Shown here: positions 1-10,734 of the stretch, piece by piece
Numbering within the stretch: the stretch's first letter is position 1
How the letters are laid out: every line of letters begins with the position of its first letter
Source: Mya arenaria
Lineage: Eukaryota; Mollusca; Bivalvia; Myida; Myidae
Assembly (NCBI RefSeq): GCF_026914265.1
Contig: NC_069125.1
Location: forward strand, 22,184,966 to 22,248,965
DNA: 64,000 nucleotides
Direction: 5' to 3'
Notes under the pieces: model-generated
What the model was told of the DNA's origin: nothing
The model's database searches: none
Seen by the model: only the letters and a program-made list of their open reading frames with translations
Translations under genes and position numbers: made by a program

Positions 1-2411
1 GACTGTAGCAATCATTGCTTTGGAACACGTTCAAAAGCACTGTAGTTTATCAAATGACCATATATCTCTATGCTGGTGGTCATAGCTGGGGGACACGTTC
101 TAAAGCACTGTAGTTTAACAGTTGACCATATATCTTTATACTGGTGGTCATAGCTGGGGGACACATTCTAAAGCACTGTAGTTTATCAAATGACCATATG
201 TCTTTATACTGGTGGTCATAGCTGGGGGACACGTTCTAAAGCACTGTAGTTTATCAAATGACCATATATCTTTATACTGGTGGTCATAGCTGGGGGACAC
301 GTTCTAAAGCACTGTAGTTTATCAAATGACCATATATCTTTATACAGGTGATCATAGCTGGTGGACACGTTCTAAAGCACTGTAGTTTATCAAATGACCA
401 TATATCTTTATACAGGTAGTCATAGCTCGGGGACACATTCTAAAGCACTGTAGTTTATCAAATGACCATATATCTTTATACTGGTGATCATAGCTGGGGG
501 ACACATTCTAAAGCACTGTAGTTTATCAAATGACCATATATCTTTATACTGGTAGTAATAGCTTGGGGACACGTTCTAAAGCACTGTAGTTTATCAAATG
601 ACCATATATCTCTATACTGGTGATCATAGCTGGGGAACACGTTCTAAAGCACTGTAGTTTATCAAATGACCATATATCTTTATACTGGTAGTAATAGCTT
701 TGGGACACGTTCTAAAGCACTGTAGTTTATCAAATGACCATATATCTCTATGCTGGTGGTCATAGCTGGGGGACACGTTCTAAAGCACTGTAGTTTATCA
801 AATGACCATATATCTTTATACTGGTAGTCATAGCTGGGGGACACATTCTAAAGCACTGTAGTTTATCAAATGACCATATATCTCTATGCTGGTGGTCATA
901 GCTGGGGGACACGTTCTAAAGCACTGTAGTTTATCAAATGACCGTATATCTTTATGCTGGTGATCATAGCTGGGTTACACGTTCTAAAGCACTGTAGTTT
1001 ATCAAATGACCATATATCTTTATGCTGGTGATCATAGCTGGGTTACACGTTCTAAAGCACTGTAGTTTATCAAATGACCATATATCTTTATGCTGGTGAT
1101 CATAGCTGGGGGACACGTTCTAAAGCACTGTAGTTTATCAAATGACCATATATCTTTATGCTGGTGATCATAGCTGGGGGACACGTTCTAAAGCACTGTA
1201 GTTTATCAAATGACCATATATCTTTATACAGGTAGTCATAGCTCGGGGACATGTTCTAAAGCACTGTAGTTTATCAAATGACCATATATCTCTATACTGA
1301 TGATCATATCTGAAGGACACGTTCTAAAGCACTGTAGTTTAACAGTTGACCATATATCTTTATACTGGTGGTCATAGCTGGGGGACACATTCTAAAGCAC
1401 TGTAGTTTATCAAATGACCATATGTCTTTATACTGGTGGTCATAGCTGGGGGACACGTTCTAAAGCACTGTAGTTTATCAAATGACCATATATCTTTATA
1501 CTGGTGGTCATAGCTGGGGGACACGTTCTAAAGCACTGTAGTTTATCAAATGACCATATATCTTTATACAGGTGATCATAGCTGGTGGACACGTTCTAAA
1601 GCACTGTAGTTTATCAAATGACCATATATCTTTATACAGATAGTCATAGCTCGGGGACACATTCTAAAGCACTGTAGTTTATCAAATGACCATATATCTT
1701 TATACTGGTGATCATAGCTGGGGGACACATTCTAAAGCACTGTAGTTTATCAAATGACCATATATCTTTATACTGGTAGTAATAGCTTTGGGACACGTTC
1801 TAAAGCACTGTAGTTGATCAAATGACCATATATCTCTATGCTGGTGGTCATAGCTGGGGGACACGTTCTAAAGCACTGTAGTTTATCAAATGACCATATA
1901 TCTTTATGCTGGTGATCATAGCTGGGTTACACGTTCTAAAGCACTGTAGTTTATCAAATGACCATATATTTTTATGCTGGTGATCATAGCTGGGGGACAC
2001 GTTCTAAAGCACTGTAGTTTATCAAATGACCATATATCTTTATACAGGTAGTCATAGCTCGGGGACACGTTCTAAAGCACTGTAGTTTATCAAATGACCA
2101 TATATCTTTATACAGGTGGTCATAGCTGGGGGACACGTTCTAAAGCACTGTAGTTTATCAAATGACCATATATCTTTATACAGGTGGTCATAGCTGGGGG
2201 ACACGTTCTAAAGCACTGTAGTTTATCAAATGACCATATATCTTTATACAGGTGGTCATAGCTGGGGGACACGTTCTAAAGCACTGTAGTTTATCAAATC
2301 ACAATATATCTTTATACAGGTGGTCATAGCTGGGGGACACGTTCTAAAGCACTGTAGTTTATCAAATGACCATATATCTCTATACTGGTAGTAATAGCTT
2401 GGGGACACGTA
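1..2411 (+). repeat. 68-bp satellite array, forward orientation, about 35 copies
   Basis: A head-to-tail array with a 68-bp period: the anchor TAAAGCACTG recurs at 101, 169 and 237 and onward at the same spacing. Monomers contain TTCTAAAGCACTGTAGTTTA, then CAAATGACCATATATCT, then CATAGCTGGGGGACAC, and differ by a few substitutions (CATATGTCT, AACAGTTGACC, AGCTCGGGG). The array runs off the left edge and stops abruptly at about 2411 in AGCTTGGGGACACGT. The period is not a multiple of three and no frame stays open. The same satellite recurs inverted at 10.7-12.05 kb. Confidence 0.97.
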
Positions 2412-2625
2412 ATTTGTTAAGTGTTAAATCATAAGGAAAGGAGTGTTAAAACAAAAATAGCAAAAGCTGGAACCCTTTAGCAAAATAATGTTGAAGACCA
2501 CAATTTCAAACGTGTATTCAAAATTAATTACGGCTGATGTGTTGTTTGATTGGTTGATTGACAATGTATCATGTGATATAATGAATGTTTCCATAAGGGG
2601 CCAACATATCCACCATTTTTGTTAA
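2412..2625. other. AT-rich spacer, nothing recognised
   Basis: Non-repetitive flank between the 68-bp array and the SINE at 2626. I see no frame, splice pair or repeat here. Confidence 0.4.
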
Positions 2626-2728
2626 AGTCCCGGTGGCTGTGTTGACTAGCCGGCTGTTTTTTTTACTGTTTACTTGGTTTTTCCTGGCGTGGGTTTGAAC
2701 CCCACAAAAACCAAAATAAATTTTTATG
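2626..2728 (+). mobile_element. tRNA-derived SINE fragment
   Basis: The stretch has two RNA polymerase III promoter-like blocks: an A-box-like GGTGGCTGTGTTGACTAGCC near 2632-2651 and a strong B-box-like GGGTTTGAACCCC at 2691-2703, followed by an A-rich stretch. Spacing of roughly 55 bases between blocks suits a tRNA head with an expanded loop. No CCA end or complete cloverleaf could be drawn, so a SINE relic is preferred over a working tRNA gene. Confidence 0.5.
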
Positions 2729-4383
2729 CACTGGATTTTTTTCTGCATTATTCATAACATAAAAAAATGATAAAAATAGTTTTTTTCAGATGCATTACCG
2801 GGAAAACTAATATTTGGTCCAAAAACAAAAGCGAGTCACTTTTAAGTACTGCATTCAGTTTACTTGGTATATGCCTTCCAGATGCGTAGTCAGGCTTTAC
2901 TGAATGTTATGCACGAAAGGGGGATGGTGTTGAAGGAGGAATATCCCTGTAGCTGTAGGGGGGCTCCCCAAGGAAAAAAAATGAAATATAAAACTAACAT
3001 GTTGGGCACTGATGTGTATTTGGAGGGATTTATAGGTTCGGGGCCCCCGACCTTGTAGTAACCAAGTGATTGATTTAGGCTCAGTAAGCTATCCAACACA
3101 GAGAAAAAATGCTTACTATAGCTGATCTTCCCTTTATTCTGATATCAATATTTAGCTTAGCCCTTGAATTTGATGCCATTTTTTGCCATATTTATGTTTT
3201 CATTTTTCAAATTGATGTTACACACATGCGTAAGTGCATAATGCTGGCTACGCCCCAGCCTTCAATGCTTCATATGAGTAGTTATGGCGGTGACAGCTGA
3301 TGTGAAGTTCTAAATCTTAAGCAATGCAGTTTATCAACTGATCACTTGGAATCATGACTTGAAATTGGATGTTCACCTGGATACACTTGAGGAGCAAAGA
3401 GGTCATGTTATGTTTGGAAAACTATGAAAAAAAAGTTGTTTGATTTGAAGTCTACAGATAAAACTCAGGATATATACAAGTGTAAGAAATGTGGTTAGAA
3501 TCAGTAAAGACTTAAAAGAAAGTCTTCACTGGATGTGTTAAGAAATAGGTAACTTTTGGTTTAATGAAGACATGGAATTAGAGAAAAAAGGTCACATTGG
3601 ATTAAGAAAGTGATCTACAAGAATAGGTTTATGTGAAGAAAACTACTAGCTCAACAATTGGATTCACCTGAGGAGTTACAAGAACATTGGATTAAGAAGA
3701 TATACAAAAATAGGTTGGATTATGTGAAGCAACTACTAGTTAAACGGATTTGGATTCACCTGAGGAATTACAAGAAACTATATGATAAAGGTCTTTTTTA
3801 CTGTGCTTTGAAAAAAGTTCATCTGAAATGGGCCAAAGTTGAAGAGAAGATTGAAAAAATATGAAAGAATTGTGTGGATTTTAGATGACATGATTGAGTC
3901 TGTGACAAATAACACTTCCATTGTTGGTAGTTTTCTATGCTTGGTGAAATTGAGAAATAATTTTTCATACAAGTATGGTTACTTATCTGCATGGAAAAAT
4001 CAACATAAGCGGAACTTATGTGAACTGTGCCACAAATTAATTCTCCTGAAAGTACACAGTAACTATTATACACTTTCGTTTGCAAATCACCCTGGAATAC
4101 ATAGATCAAGGGTCTGAAGCATTGATTGATCTTGGCTTTTGTTCACGCTTAAACCACCAAGTGAATTTCCTTTCAAGTCTGACAGCTATGGCCTGTCATT
4201 TAACTTCATGCATCATTTTGCTAACATCATCTGCAATTTGACCTGCTGTTTAACTAATCACATAGAACTTTCTACCAAAAAAGTGGGCTCATTTCCACAC
4301 AAACCATCCATGTTCAGTTTGCATTGATCTCCCCTTCACCAGGGCTTTAAAGTATGCTTGCAACAACTGCATGGTTACAAAGG
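2729..4383. other. Low-copy AT-rich region with one degenerate satellite unit and a 91-bp duplication
   Basis: No recognised gene. Near 3305-3342 is a decayed monomer of the 68-bp satellite (TTCTAAATCTTAAGCAATGC followed by AGTTTATCAACTGATCA). At about 3594-3778 a unit of about 91 bp occurs twice, each containing CATTGGATTAAGAA and GGATTCACCTGAGGA. The second unit lies in a 68-codon open frame (3658-3864) that I do not recognise and that closes quickly. The stretch to 4383 has many stops in every frame. Confidence 0.4.
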
Positions 4384-4992
4384 GAAATCTTTAAAGAGTT
4401 GATCATGACTACCTGGGTTATCTTTTAAGAGTTGATCATTACTACCTGGGATATCTTTGAAGAGGGGATCATGAATATCTGGGATATTTTTTAATAGTTG
4501 ATCATGACTACCTGGGATATCTTTGAAGAGGTGATCATGACTACCTGGGATATCTTTGAAGAGGTGATCATGAATATCTGGGATATTTTTAAAGAGTTGA
4601 TCATGACTACCTAGGATATCTTTGAAGAGGTGATCATGAATACCTGAGATATTTTTGAAGAGGTGATGATCATGAATATCTGGGATATTTTTAAAGAGTT
4701 GATCATGACTACCTAGGATATCTTTAAAGAGGTGATCATGAATACCTGAGATATCTTTGAAGAGTTGATCATGACTGCCTGGGATATCTTTGTGAAGAGG
4801 TGATCATGACTATCTGGGATAGATATCTTTGAAGAGGTGATCATGACTACCTGGGATAGATATCTTTGAAGAGGTGATCATGAATACCTGGGATATCTTT
4901 TAAGAGGTGACCATGCATACCTGGGATAACTTGAAAGAGTTTATCGTGACTACCTTTACCTGGGATATCTTTGAAGAGTTCATCATGACTAC
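4384..4992 (+). repeat. 33-bp minisatellite, about 18 copies
   Basis: Tandem units with a 33-bp period: ATCATGACTA begins at 4501 and again at 4534. The unit contains GATCATGACTACCTGGGATA then TCTTTGAAGAGGT, with variants GAATATCTGGGATA and TTTTTAAAGAG. Several units carry short insertions (for example GATAGATATC), so the array is imperfect. One forward frame reads an 11-residue repeat of the type IMTTWDIFEEV in the best units, but stops occur in many others. Confidence 0.95.
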
Positions 4993-5528
4993 CTGAAGGT
5001 GGTATAAATTAACCATCTGCTTTTTGCAAAATGGAAAAATGATTTTAATCATGCCTTAATACATGTAACAGATACTTTTTCAAGCTTCCTGTTGACCTTA
5101 TAAGGATTGTAGTAATCACTTCATACAAGAAATCAACATTTTTAAATACTTTATTTGAAATCATAATATGAAAATAAAATAAATCCATTCAAACAAGTGC
5201 TGACACAGCAATTTGACAAATGTTCTGGACAGGGTTTACTTTACACAGAAAGCCAATTGTTCAATTTTCTGTTTGCATACATAAAAGCCCATATTAGGGA
5301 GAAACATTTACAGATGTGCATCATGATGAACCCACTGGTTCAATGAAATTTTAAAAGTTTGAAGGCAAAAGCTGTTACATTTGAGATGAACAGTTACCTT
5401 AAATGGAGCTTTAAGCAAAAATCTTAGCAATACACAATCTAATATAAAAGTAAGGTAAAAAAAGTTCTTAGTTTCAGCTAACTTCTAAAATAAATAGGGT
5501 TGGTCAGTATGCTTTTTTTCTAAAAAAA
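4993..5528. other. AT-rich spacer, nothing recognised
   Basis: Non-repetitive AT-rich sequence between the 33-bp array and the pearl-like element at 5529. No credible frame, splice pair or hairpin was seen. Confidence 0.4.
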
Positions 5529-6637
5529 AACAAGAGGCCCATGAGTGCCTATGCTCTAGTGGCATGGCTCATGTGGTTATTTTTGATCCAGAGCATGTAT
5601 GTATGAGTAATAGCCAACAAACATATTGTTCACGTTTTGTGTTTGAGTTAGCTTAAAACGTTGCACATTTAACATCTGAGAACAGAAAGTGTTGTAAGCA
5701 GATTAGTTGCATGAACTACTAGTATTCTAATATGTGCCAAGTAAAGGTCATCTGAGGAGAATAAAATTTGCTACAAAACTGTACTATTGGTCAAATTTTC
5801 ATTTTTGTAGCTTTAAAAGGACAAAATAGATGGTGGCCCCGGCCCAGGGCACATAATTTCAACTGTTTTGCTAGACGGTCTACATATAATGCTCCACAAC
5901 AAATATCAAAGATATGAGCCTTGTGGTTTGAAACAAGAAGATTTTGAAAATATTTCTTAAAAAACTTGTGACCCCTGGGGGCAGTGCCAGTTTTGACCCT
6001 AGGGGCATAATTTGAACAACCATGGTAGCAGACCAATAAAATAATCCTTATTCAAAATAACAAGGGTCTGCATAGTTGTTTCAGACATAAAGATTTTCAA
6101 ACATTTCCCAATTTAGTATACCAAACCGGTGAACCCAGTGGCGTGGCCAATAATGACCCCAGGGGCCTAATTTGAACAATTTTTCACATGAATTTGTGAC
6201 TTTACATGTAAACTTGTCTAAAAATAGACTTCGCTCATGTAGACTTGGCTAAAAATAGCACTTTTGAGGTCCATAATCTAGGTATGCATGGGCAGATCTG
6301 GTTTTCGAAAGGAACCAAGCTCTAATTGATATCTTAATACTGTACAAGTTTCATCTATATACAATTAAAACTGAAGACTGTACCATGTTCACAAGCAATT
6401 GTTTACAGTCGCACAGACGTTCAAGGCCTATAATCTAGGCATGCATGGGCAGATCTGACTGGCTTTCGAAAGGAACCGAGCTCTATTGGATATCTAAATA
6501 CTGTTTTATTGAGATACAATCATAACTAAAGACTGTATGGTGTTCACAAGCAATTGTTTACAGGCGCTAGGAAGCACATACTACGTACACATTACCATCA
6601 CATCAGATATTCTGATCTTTGGCCAGTAAAGCTAAAA
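5529..6637 (+). mobile_element. Pearl/Helentron-like non-autonomous element, family 2
   Basis: It starts AACAAGAGGCCCATGAGTGC, with a short hairpin (GGCCCATGAGTGCC) and a subterminal GCTCTAGTGGC. It ends with TCTTTGGCCAGTAAAGCTAAAA; the terminal GCCAGTAAAGC is the near-inverse of the 5' subterminal motif. The interior has repeated blocks with GGCATGCATGGGCAGATCTG-type sequence and AAAGGAACCNAGCTCT about 165 bp apart. No coding capacity. A shorter relative is at 40,678-41,235. Similarity to bivalve pearl elements and Helentron-associated elements (subterminal inverted repeats, 3' hairpin, central minisatellite) is from memory of those families. Confidence 0.75.
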
Positions 6638-6707
6638 TTAAAACCGTGATAATGTACCAAAACTACCTATATCAGGGTATATCACTATTGTATTCTTTTT
6701 AGGATAT

Positions 6708-7267
6708 ACAAGAGCTGTCATGGGGCAGTGCCCTCAACTATATGCTGCTTTGTCTTAGAAATGAATACAATAATGATAAAGGTAATATGCAATAAAGAGA
6801 CAAAATAAAAATTAAGCATGAAATGCTGCAATGCAAAAAAAACAACAAGTTTTCAATGATTGACAGACAAACCTAATTAATTAAGCCTTTGTTGTGCGAT
6901 TAAGTTTCAATATTTTTCTGTTTTAGTGACCTTGATCCTATGGGCCCCGAAAGCAATTCTATAATACTTTGTATACTAAGTTTGTAGATGTATTTGATGC
7001 TGCCCTCCTCCTGGCCTGCCAACACAATGACACAGTAATGTCATTTTTATAACCAGGTTTCACTTTACAGGTTAACAAGAGCTGTCGTAAAACAGTGCGC
7101 TCTACTACGCCTCTTGGAATTGGACGAAAATACAATAATAGTGTGATATGTGCCTGTAAAAAGCAATAAAACAATCAAATAAAAAAAGTGAATAAGAATC
7201 ACAATGTGACAAAACAAGGTTTGATTTGGTTAAGATTATAAAAATGTGCCTGTCAAAATAAAAAAAT
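6708..7267 (+). mobile_element. Two stacked 5' ends of ACAAGAGCTGTC elements
   Basis: Two copies of a related 5' terminus occur in the same orientation: ACAAGAGCTGTCATGGGGCA at 6708 and ACAAGAGCTGTCGTAAAACA at about 7075. Both are followed by CAGTGC and then sequence rich in GAATACAATAATG. Neither has its own 3' end before the next 5' start at 7268. They look like truncated copies, or successive insertions of elements sharing one 3' end. Confidence 0.6.
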
Positions 7268-8369
7268 AACAAGACGCCAACGCGGCAACGCCGCATAAAG
7301 CTTGATTTTTTATTTGACAATGCAATTTTGCAAACCTAGGATTTGAGCTAATGACCTAGTATTTTTAACCAAAAAGACCCATATTTATATTTATCGGAGA
7401 TATCATTCATACAAATAACCTGATCAACAGAAACTATTCCATTTGTGTGAGGAAAAACGAACATTTTATAAATACATCAGCTTTTCCAAAAAGATCTGTC
7501 CCAGAGACCTAGTTTTTGACCCTAGATGACACACTTTATCATCTAAGATTTCATGTACACAAATATTTTTAAAGTTAATTAAAATTTAAATTTTTGAAAA
7601 ATATGGTTAGATCTGAAATTCATGATTGGGATGTGTGTTTATAAAATAACAATTGAATTTAGTTATTAACTGATATGGATAGCTTTGGTAAGCATAGATT
7701 TTTTTTATGACATCAGGAAAGTATTTCCTAAGATTTGACCTAGTGACCTAGTTTTTGATCTGAGGTGACCTATATTCACAAATGATTAAGACAACATGTA
7801 GACAAATATTCTGACCAAGTTTAAAAAAAGATTTGACTAAAATTAATGAATTTTTATGACTGTGGGATTCTTTCTTCTAAAATTTGACCTTGTGACCTAG
7901 GTTTTGACCGGGGATGACCCATATTATAAAACTTTTAAGATATTATGCAGACAAATATTCTGACCAAGTTTCATAAAGATTTGACAAAAATTGTTCAATT
8001 TATGATGTGGAATGATTTTCCTAAGATTTGACCTAGTGACCTAGAATTTGACCCGGGATGACCCATATTAAAAAACTTTCAAGATAGTATGCAGACAAAT
8101 ATTCTGACCAAGTTTCATAAAGATATGAAAAAAATGTTGAATTTATGACATGGAAATATTTTCTCTAAGATGTGACCTAGTGACCTAGAATTTGACCAGG
8201 GATGACCCATATTCATACATCTTCAAGATAACATGCCGACAAATAGTCTGACCAAGTTTGATTACCATTGGATAAAAACTCTTGATTTTATTACATAAAA
8301 TGAAAACTTTAACGCAGAATTGTTAATGATAGTATAGCCCACCTATTCTTCGAATAGTCGAGCTAAAAA
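7268..8369 (+). mobile_element. Pearl/Helentron-like element with ~130-bp internal repeats
   Basis: It begins AACAAGACGCCAACGCGGCA and ends in the hairpin CTATTCTTCGAATAG followed by TCGAGCTAAAAA, the same 3' end as the elements at 39.5 and 49.6 kb. The interior has about six degenerate repeats of roughly 130 bp with GACCTAGTGACCTAG, GATGACCCATATT and ACAAATATTCTGACCAAGTT. No frame of note. Confidence 0.75.
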
Positions 8370-8760
8370 TGAACAAATAATAATTTGCAATGCTAATAAG
8401 CTCTTGCTCAATTTCATCATGTCCCTTTCACATATGAGTTGGACTGATATATCAATCACTAAATATTAATGGTCCTAGGTCAAAGAATTCAAGGTTCATT
8501 GTGCAGAATAACCACTGTTAGCCATTACCTTCACCTTCGACCAAAAAACTCCGAAAACAATACTTGTCATGTTCTGGTCAAATATAACCTACCATTAATG
8601 TTTCATGGTGTGAAGTCAACCTACAAAATGTATTTTCAAATTATTCAAAAATATAAATGTGTCTGTTTGAAATATAAATGTGTCTGTTTGAAAACATATG
8701 CTAAAACATATGCCCATTTGTTTTTACAATAGTGGCATAATACATATAAAATACAATAAA
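8370..8760. other. Spacer, nothing recognised
   Basis: AT-rich. It contains a perfect short duplication of AAATATAAATGTGTCTGTTTG at about 8650-8690. No gene evidence. Confidence 0.4.
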
Positions 8761-8951
8761 TCAATGACACAATGCAGCACAAAAGAGGTCTTTTATATCA
8801 CAGATTCTCTGCAAGCCAAGGTAGGGTAATTCCATCCAAAGAGCATGCAAACTGACAACAGCTTGTTGAAGAGATTTTCCTGAGGAACAATCCTGGGTAT
8901 TCATTCCCTTCCTTCTGTCAGAGTAGAGACGTTTCAAACTGACAGCCTGCA
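8761..8951 (-). CDS. Candidate 3'-terminal exon of an unrecognised minus-strand gene
   Basis: On the minus strand a splice acceptor (ACATTAAAATTGCAG) precedes a stretch with one open frame of about 63 codons ending in TGA. The product starts AVSLKRLYSDRRKGMN and ends DIKDLFCAALCH. The other two frames close within ten codons. I do not recognise the protein. If this exon follows the exon at 9932-10101 directly, the phase selects another frame that stops after nine codons, so either an intermediate exon exists or the protein ends early here. It could also be chance: an open frame of this length is not rare. Confidence 0.3.
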
Positions 8952-9106
8952 ATTTTAATGTACATATTTGAAAACTGTTTATATTCACAGTGACTTTTTA
9001 TAAATTTTTTTACATAAAGTGATGTTACATAAAATGTTGCCCATATGCAATAAAATGATTAAACAGACTATCATAAACAATAAGTCTACAAGTACGGTAT
9101 AAGGCC

Positions 9107-9775
9107 TTAAAGGGACTGTACACCAGATTGGAACTAAAAAAGTTTTTTTTCTGTAACATATCTCAGGACAATTATTTAATAGAATGTGTTACGCTTTTAT
9201 GTCATAATTGTAAAAAAAGTACAAACATGTAAAAAAAAATGTGTCACCGAAATTGAAGTCCAGTGTTGAATCAACTGTACTACGAAGGCTTACTTTTTAC
9301 ATAAAGTGATGTTACATAAAATGTTGCCCATATACAATAAAATGATTAAACAGACTATCATAAACAATAAGTCTACAAGTACGGTATAAGGCCTTAAAGG
9401 GACTGTACACCAGATTGGAACTAAAAAAGTTTTTTTTCTGTAACATATCTCAGGACAATTATTTAATAGAATGTGTTACGCTTTTATGTCATAATTGTAA
9501 AAAAAGTACAAACATGTAAAAAAAATGTGTCACCGAAATTGAAGTCCAGTGTTGTATCAACTGTGCTACGAAGGCTTACTTCAATCAAGTGGTATATTAA
9601 AGCTATACACCTAACTTGGTTATATCATGTGATAACATCGACTAGCCAATCACGCATAAGAAATTAATTCTACTAGGTAGACATACCCAGTAATCTTTTT
9701 GAATGGAAAAATATGAAATAACTGCTAAACTTAATAAACTTGCAATTTGATCATCTGGTGCACACTGTTGCTTTA
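9107..9775 (+). mobile_element. TTAAAGGG-ended MITE-like element with an internal duplication
   Basis: The left end TTAAAGGGACTGTACACCAG is inverted, in diverged form, at the right end (ATCTGGTGCACACTGTTGCTTTAA). A tandem duplication with a 287-bp offset (about 9008-9297 and 9298-9584) repeats the left end and its upstream flank almost without change, so it is recent. A minus-strand tRNA-like A-box block (TAGCACAGTTGATACAACA) lies inside, near 9555-9575. A shorter, inverted relative lies at 47,675-47,950. Confidence 0.7.
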
Positions 9776-9931
9776 ACAGCAATTAAAAAAAAAACACATT
9801 CATGAAACAAATTATATAATTTACTTTGCCTGTATATAATTATTTAAAACTATATTTATTTATTTTTAAATTATTTTTCGTTTTAAATACAGAAATGCTT
9901 ATGCTGAGGACTTGGAAAGTTCTATTCTTAC

Positions 9932-10101
9932 ACATGGAAGTGGTGCAGAATGTATCCATTAATAGCCACGGCCGCAGATGTAATTCTGTAGATGTTTTCA
10001 TGGACTCAACGGCATGGTCAACTGTTGGTCCAGGCAGCGATATATCTGCCATCTCTGTGGAAGGCTCTGGATGAAGGGCGGCAAAGGTCCATGACCAACT
10101 C
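9932..10101 (-). CDS. Candidate internal exon, minus strand, unrecognised protein
   Basis: The minus strand shows acceptor TTTTGCTATTAG and donor GTAAGA around 170 bases. Joined to the exon ending at 12,254 (which ends CG, two bases into a codon), its first base completes an Arg codon and the frame is open throughout. It reads SWSWTFAALHPEPSTEM... and ends ...LLMDTFCTTSM plus one base. The matched phase of two independently chosen splice sites is the main support. No domain recognised. The proposed intron would contain the whole inverted 68-bp satellite array. The plus strand here also has an open frame, which I treat as a shadow. Confidence 0.4.
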
Positions 10102-10734
10102 CTAATAGCAAAATGAATTATTATTCAGAGTATGAGATGCACTATTTATTGAACATGTAAATGTACATGGGTATATCATTTTTGTTCTCACTCATCAACT
10201 CAATACTCTTTAAATCGTTGTTTATATTTCAATCCTGTACTTGTGTATAGACCTGTACTTGTTCATAAACATTTCCTTTAGGCCTGGCGGAAACAATAAA
10301 TGTCTTATCATACAAAATTACAAACACAAAGCACAGTCTTACCAGTTGGCGTTTCAACACAGTTTGTTCTTCAACATTCCAGAAGCAAGCACGTGTAGAC
10401 AGACACCAAGCACACACTTTAGGGTGATAGTGGTGGTGGTCATTTTGTGCTATTGTGCATCTAATAGCTTGTTAACTGCTACAGGTCTTTTTAGGCCAAA
10501 TCTAAAAAAAATGAACATCTGTCAATTGACCTACAGTGCATGAGAAAGTCACCTTTATAGAGTTATATGGTAAGAGAATTTAATAAAAAAACAGAGCTTT
10601 TAAGGTAAAGTCCAGTCAAAATCTCTAATATAAATGTGTATGGTCAGTGGAATAAGAACACAGCTGAAGACAATATACTTCCTGCCATATAAACCAGTGT
10701 TAGGTATAGATATGTACCGGAGTATATACAGTCA
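10102..10734. other. Intron-like spacer, no clear feature
   Basis: Sequence between the candidate exon and the inverted satellite array. A 100-codon plus-strand frame (10,241-10,543) has no recognisable content. The last 50 bases lead directly into the array. Confidence 0.4.

Noticed and set aside
1-2411. CRISPR array
   Set aside because: Whole 68-bp units repeat without unique spacers, and the context is eukaryotic.
9826-10074. Plus-strand 82-codon frame
   Set aside because: The minus strand of the same interval has matched splice sites and phase with an upstream exon, so I treat the plus frame as a shadow.
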